From assembly GCF_006715725.1 (NCBI RefSeq), contig NZ_VFNU01000001.1, forward strand, positions 3,286,001-3,350,000: DNA of 64,000 nt, given 5' to 3'. Positions within the stretch are counted from its first letter, which is position 1; the number at the start of each line of letters is the position of its first letter. Both the position numbers and the translations under genes were made by a program. Below the pieces are notes generated by a model that had not been told where the DNA came from, made no database searches, and was given only the letters and a program-made list of their open reading frames with translations. The stretch is from Nocardioides sp. SLBN-35. GTDB taxonomy: Bacteria; Actinomycetota; Actinomycetes; Propionibacteriales; Nocardioidaceae. Below are positions 52,515 to 61,387 of the stretch, piece by piece.

Positions 52515-53510
52515 TCACGAGAACCGGTGGAACCAGCGACCGAGGTCGGCCGCGATCCCCGGACAGGTGAGGTTCAGGTCGCGCTCCTGCTCCACCCACT
52601 GTCCCATGACGGCGATGCCACCCTGGATGGACCAGTCGGGTCCGCAGCGGTGGAGCGCCTCCTCGCGCGAGGTCTGGCCCGCGGCCCGCCACTCCGGGAC
52701 GCCGCCGAGGCTCAGGTCGCCGACGACGCGCTGGTAGAGGTGAGGTGTGGAGTAGACGCCGATCGCGAAGCCGGCGTCGGTGTAGCCGCGGGCCACGCCC
52801 TCGATCACCGCCGCGTTGGCCTGCACGTCGGTGCTCCAGTCGAAGTTCGGCACCGGCTCGACGTCGATCCACACGATCGGGCTGACCACGCCGACCTGGC
52901 CCATGGTGCCGATGTTGAACCTGGCCTGCTGGTAGCCGACGTTGCGCAGCCTCCCGAGCCGGTCGGTCGCCTCGAACGGGCCGTCGGCACCGTACTTCTT
53001 CAGCGTGGCCGCGCTCGGGTAGCTCGACACGGCGTACACCGACACGAGGACGTCGTTGTCCTTCGCCCATGCGACCTGGTCGGCCAGGCACGGGTTCGGC
53101 GTGAACCCGGGGCCGTTGGTGAGCCCGAGGACGACGTACTCCGCCTCGGGCAGCGGCATCGGCAATCCCTTGCCCTGCTTCTCCGGGATGCCGGTGCCGG
53201 GCGGGCACTGCGGCCAGCTCACGTCACCGCCGAGCACCTCTCCGTCGCGCGGGGCGATGTCGCTGGTCGGCTGCTGACCGGCGTTGCGCGCGGCCTCCTC
53301 GGCCAGCTTCGCCAGGTCGCTGGCGTCGGCGCCGGGATCGCCGGCGTCACCGCCGGGCGCGCCGTCGACGGCCGTGTCGGTGGCGGTCGGCGTACTGACC
53401 GGCGGGAGCGGCGGGGCGCCCGAGGGCGTGGACCCGCCGCACCCGACGAGTACGGCGGCGAGCGCCGTGGCGGCGCACGTCAGCGCGACTCGCCGACCGG
53501 CGCCGCCCAT
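52515..53510 (-). CDS. Lipoprotein with glycoside-hydrolase/lysozyme-like domain
   Basis: The 331-aa protein has a lipobox LVGC (Cys24), a Pro/Thr/Gly/Asp-rich linker (about 26-95) and a TIM-barrel-like domain starting GGDVSWPQCP, with VVLGLTNGPGFTPNPC, WIDVEPVP (acidic pair of the GH25/DUF1906-like fold) and GVYSTPHLY. It probably binds or cuts peptidoglycan at the cell surface. It starts 3 nt after the thrS stop, so it is carried on the thrS transcript. Confidence 0.75.
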   Translation of the reverse strand: MGGAGRRVALTCAATALAAVLVGCGGSTPSGAPPLPPVSTPTATDTAVDGAPGGDAGDPGADASDLAKLAEEAARNAGQQPTSDIAPRDGEVLGGDVSWPQCPPGTGIPEKQGKGLPMPLPEAEYVVLGLTNGPGFTPNPCLADQVAWAKDNDVLVSVYAVSSYPSAATLKKYGADGPFEATDRLGRLRNVGYQQARFNIGTMGQVGVVSPIVWIDVEPVPNFDWSTDVQANAAVIEGVARGYTDAGFAIGVYSTPHLYQRVVGDLSLGGVPEWRAAGQTSREEALHRCGPDWSIQGGIAVMGQWVEQERDLNLTCPGIAADLGRWFHRFS

Positions 53511-53513
53511 GGC

Positions 53514-55499
53514 TCAGACCTGCTCGCGGGACTCGACCGCCGCCACGACGCGGGCGACGGCCTCGGCGATCGGGACGCCGTTGTCCTGGCGCCCGTCGCG
53601 GTAGCGGAAGCTGACCGCGCCCGCCTCGAGGTCCTGGTCACCGGCGATGACCATGAACGGCACCTTCTGCAGCTGGGCGTTGCGGATCTTCTTCTGCATC
53701 CGGTCGTCCGACTCGTCGATCTCGACCCGGATCCCGTGCTTCCGAAGCTCGGCGGCCACCTCGTGCAGGTAGTCGACGTGCCGCTCGGCGATCGGGATGC
53801 CCTGCACCTGGACGGGAGCCAGCCAGGGAGGGAACGCACCGGCGTAGTGCTCGACGAGGACGCCCATGAAGCGCTCGATCGAGCCGAACTTCGCCGAGTG
53901 GATCATCACCGGCTGCTGGCGGGTGCCGTCCGCGGCGACGTACTCCAGGTTGAAGCGGTCGGGCGAGGGCTGGTTGAAGTCGTACTGGACGGTGCCCATC
54001 TGCCAGGTCCGGCCGATCGCGTCCTTGGCCTGGACCGAGATCTTCGGGCCGTAGTACGCCGCTCCGCCCGGGTCGGGCACGAGCTCGAGCCCGGTGGCGC
54101 GGGCGACGTCCTCGAGCACCTGGGTCGCCTTCGCCCAGTCCTCGTCGGAGCCGATGAACTTGTCCTTGGACTCGTCGCGGGTCGAGAGCTCCAGGTAGAA
54201 GTCCTCGATCCCGAAGTCGCGCAGCAGGCTGAGCATGAAGTTCAGCAGGTGCTCGACCTCGGCCGGGGCCTGCTCCGGGGTGACGTAGGAGTGCGAGTCG
54301 TCCTGGGCGAAGCCGCGCACGCGGGTCAGGCCGTGGATCACGCCGGACTTCTCGTGCCGGTAGACGTGGCCGAACTCGAACAGGCGCAACGGCAGCTCGC
54401 GGTAGGAGCGCTGCCGCGAGCGGTAGATGAGGTTGTGCATCGGGCAGTTCATCGCCTTGAGGCGGTACTCCATGCCGTCGACGTCGAGCGCGGGGTACAT
54501 CCCCTCGCCGTAGTAGGGCAGGTGCCCGGAGGTGTAGAAGAGCCCCTCCTTGGCGATGTGCGGGGTGCCGACGTACTCGAAGCCCTCAGCGATGTGGCGC
54601 TCGCGGACGTAGTCCTCCATCGCGCGCTTGATCACGCCGCCCTTGGGGTGGAAGACCGGCAGTCCGGAGCCGATCTCGTCGGGGAAGCTGAACAGGTCGA
54701 GCTCGCGGCCGAGCTTGCGGTGGTCGCGGCGCTCGGCCTCCTCGAGGCGGTGCAGGTGGGCGTCGAGCTCCTCCTTGCTCGGCCAGGCGGTGCCGTAGAT
54801 GCGCTGGAGCTGCTTGTTCTTCTCGTCGCCGCGCCAGTAGGCCGCCGCGCTGCGCATCAGCTTGAACGCGGGGATCCGCTTGGTGGTCGGCAGGTGCGGG
54901 CCCCGGCAGAGGTCCTTCCAGGCGACCTCGCCGTTGCGGTTGATGTTGTCGTAGATCGTCAGCTCGCCGGCGCCGACCTCGGCGCTGGCTCCCTCCGCGG
55001 CTTCGCCCGCGTTGCCCTTGAGACCGATGAGCTCGACCTTGTAGGGCTCATCGGCGAGCTCGACCAGCGCGTCCTCGTCGGTGGTGACCCGCCGGTCGAA
55101 GCGCTGGTTCTCCTTGACGATCTTGCGCATCGCGGTCTCGAGCTTGACCAGGTCCTCGGGCACGAACGGGGTCTCGACGTCGAAGTCGTAGTAGAAGCCG
55201 TCCTGGATCGGCGGGCCGATGCCGAGCTTGGCCTCGGGGAACACCTGCTGCACGGCCTGGGCCAGCACGTGGGCGGTGGAGTGCCGCAGGATGTCGAGAC
55301 CGTCGGGGCTGCCGATGAGCACGCCCTCCACCTCGTCGCCGTCGCCCAGGGCGTAGGAGAGGTCCTTGAGCTGGCCGTTGACACGCGCGGCGATGACGTC
55401 GGCGTCCTCGCGGAACAGCTCCCAGGCCTTCGTGCCCTCCGTGACCGTCTCCTCCTGGCGTGCGTCAGGGTTGAGTACGGCGACCTTGATGTCGGGCAC
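53514..55499 (-). CDS. thrS: Threonyl-tRNA synthetase
   Basis: The 661-aa enzyme has an N-terminal TGS domain, the editing domain ([19 protein letters not shown]), class II motif 2 ([14 protein letters not shown]), zinc ligands including Cys in AMNCPMHNL, and an anticodon domain ([10 protein letters not shown]). GTG 55499 is supported by GGGAG about 8 nt upstream. No T-box leader is visible in the 152-base divergent gap to dps. Confidence 0.96.
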   Translation of the reverse strand: MPDIKVAVLNPDARQEETVTEGTKAWELFREDADVIAARVNGQLKDLSYALGDGDEVEGVLIGSPDGLDILRHSTAHVLAQAVQQVFPEAKLGIGPPIQDGFYYDFDVETPFVPEDLVKLETAMRKIVKENQRFDRRVTTDEDALVELADEPYKVELIGLKGNAGEAAEGASAEVGAGELTIYDNINRNGEVAWKDLCRGPHLPTTKRIPAFKLMRSAAAYWRGDEKNKQLQRIYGTAWPSKEELDAHLHRLEEAERRDHRKLGRELDLFSFPDEIGSGLPVFHPKGGVIKRAMEDYVRERHIAEGFEYVGTPHIAKEGLFYTSGHLPYYGEGMYPALDVDGMEYRLKAMNCPMHNLIYRSRQRSYRELPLRLFEFGHVYRHEKSGVIHGLTRVRGFAQDDSHSYVTPEQAPAEVEHLLNFMLSLLRDFGIEDFYLELSTRDESKDKFIGSDEDWAKATQVLEDVARATGLELVPDPGGAAYYGPKISVQAKDAIGRTWQMGTVQYDFNQPSPDRFNLEYVAADGTRQQPVMIHSAKFGSIERFMGVLVEHYAGAFPPWLAPVQVQGIPIAERHVDYLHEVAAELRKHGIRVEIDESDDRMQKKIRNAQLQKVPFMVIAGDQDLEAGAVSFRYRDGRQDNGVPIAEAVARVVAAVESREQV

Positions 55500-55651
55500 G
55501 GAAGGGCTCCCTCGGTGGAACGTGGATGGCGGCGCGACCGGTCGGCGCGCCGGGTCACGATCGTACCGAGCCGAGCGGGGGTGCCGCGCGGCAGTTCGGC
55601 GACCCCGCCCTCGGACCGTGTGAACCCGCGCCGATCGCGTACCGCAGGACC

Positions 55652-56203
55652 ATGGCAACCACTGCGACCCTGCATTTCACCACGCCCGGACTCGACGAGA
55701 AGGCGGCCGTGCGGGTCGTCGAGCTCCTCCAGAGTCGGCTCGACGCCTGCACCGACCTGCACCTGACGCTCAAGCACGTGCACTGGAACGTCGTCGGGCC
55801 GCACTTCATCGCGGTCCACGAGATGCTCGACCCCCAGGTCGACACGGTTCGCGGCTTCGCGGACGCGCTCGCCGAGCGGATCGCGACGCTCGGCGGCTCG
55901 CCCCAGGGCACGCCGGGCGGCCTGGTCGGGCGGCGGGCGTGGGACGACTACGACATCGGCCGCGGCACCACCCAGCAGCACCTCGCGGCGCTCGACCTCG
56001 TCTACCAGGGCGTCATCACGACCTACCGCGACGGCATCAAGGAGCTCGACGACCTCGACCTGGTCACCCAGGACATGTTCATCGCGCAGACCGAGCAGCT
56101 GGAGCTGTTCCACTGGTTCGTCCGCGCGCACCTCGAGGACACCGGCGGCCGGCTGAGCACCGCCGGCGACACGACCGAGAAGGAAGCCGCCGCGGACGCC
56201 TGA
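55652..56203 (+). CDS. dps: Dps-family DNA-protecting ferritin
   Basis: The 183-aa protein has the Dps four-helix signature: ferroxidase ligands in [12 protein letters not shown] and [11 protein letters not shown], then TLGGSPQG and a helical C terminus. A mildly basic/acidic tail may tune DNA binding. It should oxidise Fe(II) with peroxide. It diverges from thrS; AGGA precedes the ATG by about 5 nt. Confidence 0.93.
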   Translation: MATTATLHFTTPGLDEKAAVRVVELLQSRLDACTDLHLTLKHVHWNVVGPHFIAVHEMLDPQVDTVRGFADALAERIATLGGSPQGTPGGLVGRRAWDDYDIGRGTTQQHLAALDLVYQGVITTYRDGIKELDDLDLVTQDMFIAQTEQLELFHWFVRAHLEDTGGRLSTAGDTTEKEAAADA

Positions 56204-56217
56204 GTCCTGCCGGGACC

Positions 56218-56493
56218 TCAGGCCTTCTCGCAGGCGATCCCGTCCTTGTCACGGTCGCTCTTGGCGTTGGCGTTATAGAGCTTGGCGTTGCGGGTGAAGT
56301 TGGTGACCCTCGTCCCCGACGTCTTGTCGACCGCGCCGGGCTTGCCGACGCCGTGTGGGTAGGCCTTGTTGAGCGCCGTGCAGTTCCGGTAGGTCTTCGG
56401 GCCGGCCGCGTCCGCCGGGCCGGCGAGGGCGAGCGAGGCGGGCGCCAGCAGAGCGGCGGTGGCGAGGACAGCGGCGAGACGACGGCTCTTCAT
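56218..56493 (-). CDS. Secreted excalibur calcium-binding domain protein
   Basis: The 91-aa protein has a Sec signal peptide (MKSRRLAAVLATAALLAPAS, AGPADAA cleavage region) and one excalibur domain: YRNCTALNKAYPHGVGK, ending in the DxDxDGxxCE calcium loop (SDRDKDGIACEKA). It is convergent with dps, 14 nt apart. Confidence 0.9.
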   Translation of the reverse strand: MKSRRLAAVLATAALLAPASLALAGPADAAGPKTYRNCTALNKAYPHGVGKPGAVDKTSGTRVTNFTRNAKLYNANAKSDRDKDGIACEKA

Positions 56494-56570
56494 GGCGCTG
56501 GAGCGTAGGTCGGCAGCCGCGTCCTGTCCGGCGAATGCGGCAGGTCGGGACCGTCCCGGGACGTGCCGGC

Positions 56571-59189
56571 TCACCCCGGCTGCAGCACCACCGTGATCAT
56601 CGCGGCCCGGCTGGACGCGTCGGTCGATGCGGTCAGGGCGGGCGCGGTCCCCTCGGGCGCCGCTCCCCCGCCGTCGGCCAGGAGCGCGTCGATGTGCCCG
56701 CCGCCGGTGCCGATCGTCTCGTCGCGGACCGCCACGCCCGCGGGCGGCTGCCAGTCGGTCGTCGCCGACGACTTGTCGGCCCAGTACGACACCACCCAGC
56801 GTCCGGCGCCGCTCACCGCGACGGCGGGGGTGGGGTGGCTCAGGGTGTTCGCGGGGTCGCCGCGGGTGGCGACGAGGGCGACCGGCGTCGTGCGGGAGGC
56901 GCCGGAGTAGGCCGCGACCTGGAGGGCGACCTTCGCGTAGCCGCTCAGCTGCACGCTCACCGGCGTCCCCGCGTCGGCGGCGCTCGCGACCCGCCGCCAC
57001 AGCAGGGTCCGTTGCGAGCCGGTGACGAAGTCGGCCAGCTGGGTCCACCCGGCGGGTGTGGTCACGTTGAGGGTGGTGACGTTGAGCGTCGCGAAGAGCA
57101 GCAGCGCGTCCCCGTCGCGTACGGCGGCCGGCACCGTCACCGACGGCGCCGTGCTGTTCACGTTGGCCCGGGCGAGGGCCCGGAACCCGATCGGCGTGCT
57201 GTCCGCGACGCTGACCTGGTGGGTCACGGTGGCGGTCTGGCCGGCGGAGTCGGTCACGACGAGCGCGACGTCGTAGGTCCCCGGGGCGGCGTAGGTGCGG
57301 TTGGCGAGCGCGCCGGTGGCGGTGCCGCCGTCGCCGAACGACCACTGCAGCGAGGCCAGCGGGCCCTGGTCGTCGAAGGAGCCGGACCCGTCGAAGGTGC
57401 AGCTGAGCGCGCTGCAGCTGGACGTGAACGACGCGGTCGGCGGCGAGTCCTGCTGCTGCGGCACGGTGTAGGCGAGGTGCAGCACGGGCGGCGTCGCGCC
57501 GTCGTGGGAGGACGCGCGGCGCTCGCCGGTGCCGGTCATCACGAAGGCGAGCGCGTTGCCCTGCCGCCACCCGGGCCGGCCGACGACCTCCTGCACGATG
57601 CTCCTCAGGTCAGTGGTCCGCTGGGCGGCACCGCGCTGGCCCGAGGTCCAGGCCGGCGGGCTCCAGGCGACCTGCGCGGCGGTCCGCGGCTTGGAGGAGA
57701 CCGTGGTGGACGAGGTGGTGAAGGTCGGGGTGTCGTCGGCCGCGATGCCGCGCACCTGGATCGACGTGGCGGTGCTGGTCGAGCCGCTCGCGGCGAACTG
57801 GATCCACGCCTCGGTGATGCTCGCGCCGACCGGCACGGCGAGGTCGGCGAAGCGGATCCCGACGGTCTGGGTGGTGGTGCCGGCGTTGGGGACGTTCAGG
57901 GTCGCGCCGAGCCAGTCGGCGTACCCGGTGGGTCGCTGCTCGACGTCGTCGAAGGCCTTGGCGACCGGGGTGTCGAGCGGGCGTGGGGCGCCGCGGGCGA
58001 CGACGGTGATGGTGACGTCGTCGGACGCGGTGAGCTGGCCGTCGGAAGCCGTGGCGCGCAGGACGTAGCTGCCCGGCGTCGTGAAGGTGGCGCTCGTCTG
58101 CGGCTGCGTGGGCGCCGAGAGGCTCACCGGGCCGGGCCCGGACACGGCGCTCCACTGCAGGCTCGCCGGTGCCGGCACGCCGTCGTCGCGGACGGTGGCG
58201 CTGACGTCGATCGGCGTACCGACCTCGACGGGTGCGTCCCTGCTGACGTCGACCACCGGAGCCAGGTTGCCGATCGACGGCAGGTCGGCGCGCAGCTCGT
58301 AGAGCCGGCCGTCGTTCTCGTTGGGGTTGGCGTCGTTGTCGACTCCGCGGTCGACGACGTAGTAGTCGTAGCGGCTCGGGTCGTTGCTCGCCGGGGCCAC
58401 CGCGACCCCGGCCGCGAACCGCTGGTTGGTCACCCCGATGTCGATCTGGGAGACCAGGACCAGGTCGCGGTTGAGCTCGTAGATCCGGTCCGAGGTGCTG
58501 TCGACGACCACGAGCGTGCCGCGACCCGGGTGGTAGCCGATGCCCTCGGGGTCCTCGGCGCCGTACCGCTGGATGTCGAACTCGGTGGCCGTGTCGTCCC
58601 CCGTGGGCGCGACGCCGTCGAAGACCCCGTTCGGCCCCGGCGAGACCCGGTGCACGTCGTTGTCGGCGCCGTCGAGAACGAACAGCTCGCCGGTCGGCGG
58701 GAAGTAGGTCACGTCCTCCGGGTCGGTGCTCCCGAACGCCGCCGTGCTGATCGAGGTGTGTCCGTCGTCGGCCGTGCCGTACCGCGCGTCCGCACCCGCG
58801 GTGATCTCGTGCACCCGGAACTGGTCGTCGTCCGAGACGTACACGTGCCCGTTGGCCGGGTTGCTGGCGATCCCCGCCGCCTCCTTGCTGTACGCCGTCG
58901 TGACGCCGCGGTCCACGATCGTCCCGGTCCGGGTCGTCTCCAGCACGTTCGCGTTCTGGAACACCGGCGTCTCGTCGACCTCGGAGTCGGAGATCAGGAA
59001 GTGGTCGCGCCCCGGCAGGTAGGTGATGCCCGCCGGGTCGGGCAGCGGCGTGGTCCAGGCCGCCGTCGAGATGTTCTGCACCAGGCTCGCCACCACCGTC
59101 GGCACCGCGGCCGATGCGGGCGGTGTCGCCGGGACGAGGGCCAGGCCCGTCGCGCCGAGCACGACGGCCGCCGCGGTGGGGAGCTTCAT
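56571..59189 (-). CDS. Large secreted protein with beta-propeller-like, DNRLRE-like and PKD domains
   Basis: The 872-aa protein has a Sec signal (about 1-28), a propeller/esterase-like region with repeated GITYLPG, GHVYVSDDD, GELFVLDGADND and TLVVVDSTSD blades (about 45-320), an Ig-like region (about 325-415), a DNRLRE-like carbohydrate-associated domain (about 425-585), a PKD domain (PPTASFTSS, WSFGDGG, about 595-680) and a C-terminal jelly-roll-like domain. No anchor is seen. It may bind or act on extracellular material; no catalytic residues were identified. Confidence 0.8.
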   Translation of the reverse strand: MKLPTAAAVVLGATGLALVPATPPASAAVPTVVASLVQNISTAAWTTPLPDPAGITYLPGRDHFLISDSEVDETPVFQNANVLETTRTGTIVDRGVTTAYSKEAAGIASNPANGHVYVSDDDQFRVHEITAGADARYGTADDGHTSISTAAFGSTDPEDVTYFPPTGELFVLDGADNDVHRVSPGPNGVFDGVAPTGDDTATEFDIQRYGAEDPEGIGYHPGRGTLVVVDSTSDRIYELNRDLVLVSQIDIGVTNQRFAAGVAVAPASNDPSRYDYYVVDRGVDNDANPNENDGRLYELRADLPSIGNLAPVVDVSRDAPVEVGTPIDVSATVRDDGVPAPASLQWSAVSGPGPVSLSAPTQPQTSATFTTPGSYVLRATASDGQLTASDDVTITVVARGAPRPLDTPVAKAFDDVEQRPTGYADWLGATLNVPNAGTTTQTVGIRFADLAVPVGASITEAWIQFAASGSTSTATSIQVRGIAADDTPTFTTSSTTVSSKPRTAAQVAWSPPAWTSGQRGAAQRTTDLRSIVQEVVGRPGWRQGNALAFVMTGTGERRASSHDGATPPVLHLAYTVPQQQDSPPTASFTSSCSALSCTFDGSGSFDDQGPLASLQWSFGDGGTATGALANRTYAAPGTYDVALVVTDSAGQTATVTHQVSVADSTPIGFRALARANVNSTAPSVTVPAAVRDGDALLLFATLNVTTLNVTTPAGWTQLADFVTGSQRTLLWRRVASAADAGTPVSVQLSGYAKVALQVAAYSGASRTTPVALVATRGDPANTLSHPTPAVAVSGAGRWVVSYWADKSSATTDWQPPAGVAVRDETIGTGGGHIDALLADGGGAAPEGTAPALTASTDASSRAAMITVVLQPG

Positions 59190-59263
59190 GGGTTCGACAC
59201 TAGGAACGCTGCGGCGGCTCGCGCATACCCGGATTCGGTGAAGCCCGGAGACCGAGAAGCACA

Positions 59264-59290
59264 AGAGCCGCGCTCGATGAGCGCGGCTCT
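59264..59290 (-). terminator. Terminator of tRNA-Val(CAC)
   Basis: A perfect 11-bp stem AGAGCCGCGCT/AGCGCGGCTCT with a 5-nt loop is followed on the minus strand by TTGTGCTT. It lies 15 nt past the tRNA 3-prime end. Confidence 0.85.
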
Positions 59291-59305
59291 GCCGGTGCCG
59301 TCCGG

Positions 59306-59377
59306 TGGGCGATACTGGGTTCGAACCAGTGACCTCTTCGGTGTGAACGAAGCGCGCTACCACTGCGCCAATCGCCC
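59306..59377 (-). tRNA. tRNA-Val, anticodon CAC
   Basis: The 72-nt cloverleaf on the minus strand has acceptor GGGCGAT/ATCGCCC with discriminator A, a D-arm, anticodon loop TTCACAC and T-arm GGTTCGAACC. CCA is not encoded. It is nearly identical to the tRNA-Val(GAC) at 63719-63790 apart from the anticodon arm. Confidence 0.97.
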
Positions 59378-59394
59378 GGACGCGGAACCGAAGG

Positions 59395-59435
59395 AACCGC
59401 GGTCGGAGACTCTAACGCATCTCGCGACCGCGGTT
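59395..59435 (-). terminator. Inverted repeat between the monooxygenase gene and tRNA-Val
   Basis: AACCGCGGTCG (59395-59405) and CGACCGCGGTT (59425-59435) are perfect inverted arms. They lie 24 nt past the monooxygenase stop and enclose a TAGAGT box (minus strand, 59409-59414) that may be the tRNA -10 element. Confidence 0.5.
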
Positions 59436-59458
59436 CGCATCGGGGTGGCTCGGGATCC

Positions 59459-61294
59459 TCAGCCGAGGTGATGGACCTCCTGGAGCCGGTGCACCGGGGT
59501 GTCGATCCCGACGTGCCGGGCCTTGAGCTGGAGGGCCAGGTAAAGCGAGTAGTGGCGCGACTGGTGCAGGTTGCCGCCGTGGAACCAGAGGTTCTCCTGC
59601 TGGGTCGGCTTCCACATGTTGCGCTGCTCGCCCTCCCACGGGCCGGGGTCCTTGGTGGTGTCGGAGCCGAGGCCCCACACCTTGCCGACGCGGTCCGCGA
59701 CCTCCTGGCTGATCAGGTCGGCGGCCCAGCCGTTCATCGAGCCGTAGCCGGTCGCGTAGACGACGAGGTCAGCCGGGAGCTCGGTGCCGTCGGCCAGCAC
59801 GACGGACGTCTCGGTCAGGTGGTCGACCTGGCCGTGCGCGAGCTTGACGTCGCCGTTGGCCACCAGCTCGGCCGCACCGACGTCGATGTAGTAGCCCGAG
59901 CCGCGGCGCAGGTACTTCATGAACAGTCCGGACCCGTCGTCCCCCCAGTCGAGGTCGAAGCCGGCGGCGGCCATCCGGTCGTAGAAGTCCTTGTCGCGCT
60001 CGCGCATCTTGTCGTACAGCGGGATCTGGAACTCGTGCATGATCTTGTACGGCAGCGACGCGAAGATCAGGTCGGCCTTCTCGGTGGTGACGCCGTTCTC
60101 GACCGCGCGCTCGGAGTAGAGGTCGCCCAGGCCGATGTCCATCAGGGTGTCGCTCTTGACGATGTGCGTCGACGAGCGCTGCACCATCGTCACGTCGGCG
60201 CCGGACTCCCACAGCGCGCCGCAGATGTCGAAGGCCGAGTTGTTGCTGCCGATCACGACGACCTTCTTGTCGGCGTACGCGTCCGGGCCGGGGTGCTGCG
60301 AGGAGTGGTGCTGCTCGCCCTGGAAGACGTCGGCACCGGGGTAGGTCGGCACGTTGGCCTTGCCCGACATGCCGGTCGCCATCACCAGGTGGGTGGGCTT
60401 GAGGACGAGCGGCTTGCCCTCGCGCTCGAGGTGGACGGTCCACTCCCCCGTGCCCTCGTCGTACGACGCACTGGTGGCGACCGTGTTCGACCAGTACGGC
60501 ACCTCCATCACCCGCGTGTAGAACTCGAGCCAGTCGCCGACCTTGTCCTTGGGCGCGAAGACCGGCCAGTTGTCGGGGAACTTCAGGTAGGGCAGGTGGT
60601 CGTACCAGACCGGGTCGTGCAGGCACAGCGACTTGTAGCGGTTGCGCCACTGGTCGCCCGGGCGCGGGTGCTTGTCGATGACGAGGGCCGGTACGCCGAG
60701 CTGGCGCAGCCGGGCGCCGAGGGCGATGCCGCCCTGGCCGCCGCCGACGACGAGGACGTAGGGCTGGGTGTCGACGCCCAGTGCGGCGTCCTCCGCCTGG
60801 CGCTTCTCCAGCCAGGTCACCCGCTCCTTGGTCGCACCGTGCACGGCACCCATCGGGCGTCGTACGCCCTTGGGCTCCTCGTGGCCCTTGAGCTCGTACA
60901 AGGTGGTGAGGAAGGTCCACGCCTTCGGTCCGTCCTCGTCGACGACGCGCACGAGGCCGCGGCCGCGGCCGACCGACGTCTCGAACTCGAACCACGCGGT
61001 GGTGACGCCGTCGGCGGTGTCGGCGGGCTCGGTGAGCCGGAAGCCGCGCGGGTCGACCCGGTCGAGGGTGTGGGTGAGGAGGTCCGCGACGCCGTCGGGG
61101 TTCTCGACGGTGGTGAGGTTCCAGGAGAAGGCGATCAGGTCGCGCCAGAAGCTGGTCGCGGCGAACAAGCCGGCGGCGCGGTCGACGTCGCGGGCGGTGA
61201 GGGCGTCCTCGAAGGCCGCGAACCAGGCGGTGGCGGGATCGATCTCGGGGTCGGTGTCGGCCGTGGTGACGGGCCGGTCGTCGAGCTGGGTCAT
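59459..61294 (-). CDS. FMO-type flavin monooxygenase with N-terminal NTF2/SnoaL-like domain
   Basis: The 611-aa protein has an N-terminal NTF2-like domain (about residues 20-140), an FAD Rossmann motif VVGGGQGGIALG (Gly184-Gly189), the FMO fingerprint FQGEQHHSSQ (F-x-G-x3-H), an NADPH motif IGSNNSAFD and the C-terminal VYATGYGS segment. It should oxygenate a nucleophilic substrate or ketone; the substrate is unknown. It diverges from the GAF regulator at 61388. GGAGGT lies 12 nt before the ATG, a slightly long spacing. Confidence 0.87.
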   Translation of the reverse strand: MTQLDDRPVTTADTDPEIDPATAWFAAFEDALTARDVDRAAGLFAATSFWRDLIAFSWNLTTVENPDGVADLLTHTLDRVDPRGFRLTEPADTADGVTTAWFEFETSVGRGRGLVRVVDEDGPKAWTFLTTLYELKGHEEPKGVRRPMGAVHGATKERVTWLEKRQAEDAALGVDTQPYVLVVGGGQGGIALGARLRQLGVPALVIDKHPRPGDQWRNRYKSLCLHDPVWYDHLPYLKFPDNWPVFAPKDKVGDWLEFYTRVMEVPYWSNTVATSASYDEGTGEWTVHLEREGKPLVLKPTHLVMATGMSGKANVPTYPGADVFQGEQHHSSQHPGPDAYADKKVVVIGSNNSAFDICGALWESGADVTMVQRSSTHIVKSDTLMDIGLGDLYSERAVENGVTTEKADLIFASLPYKIMHEFQIPLYDKMRERDKDFYDRMAAAGFDLDWGDDGSGLFMKYLRRGSGYYIDVGAAELVANGDVKLAHGQVDHLTETSVVLADGTELPADLVVYATGYGSMNGWAADLISQEVADRVGKVWGLGSDTTKDPGPWEGEQRNMWKPTQQENLWFHGGNLHQSRHYSLYLALQLKARHVGIDTPVHRLQEVHHLG

Positions 61295-61333
61295 GCCGAG
61301 AAGTCGACCTCCGGACCGCCGTTGCCGGGAACC

Positions 61334-61350
61334 GTTGCACGTTGTTGCAT
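61334..61350. promoter_or_regulatory. Candidate operator: GTTGCA direct repeats
   Basis: GTTGCAC (61334-61340) and GTTGCAT (61344-61350) are direct repeats with a 10-bp period, placed between the divergent monooxygenase and GAF-regulator genes. One-turn spacing suits a dimeric regulator. The assignment is inference. Confidence 0.4.
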
Positions 61351-61387
61351 GTGGCCTCGATCACACCGCACCGCCTACGGTGGTGAC

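Noticed and set aside
55500..55651. T-box or other amino-acid riboswitch before thrS
   Set aside because: No T-box core sequence or specifier-loop structure could be found in the 152-base gap.
59395..59435. Second LexA-like operator
   Set aside because: The inverted arms ACCGCGGT do not match the CGAAC-GTTCG core; the position fits a terminator or tRNA promoter region.
56535..59471. Long open plus-strand frame opposite the PKD exoprotein
   Set aside because: It is antisense to a gene with signal peptide and recognisable domains, is arginine/glycine-biased, runs through a tRNA and matches no family; it is a by-product of GC-rich third positions.
59459..61294. YUCCA-type indole-pyruvate monooxygenase linked to the iac genes
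   Set aside because: The FMO motifs fit many substrates, the gene is 50 kb away and has an extra NTF2 domain; there is no sequence evidence for an auxin role.
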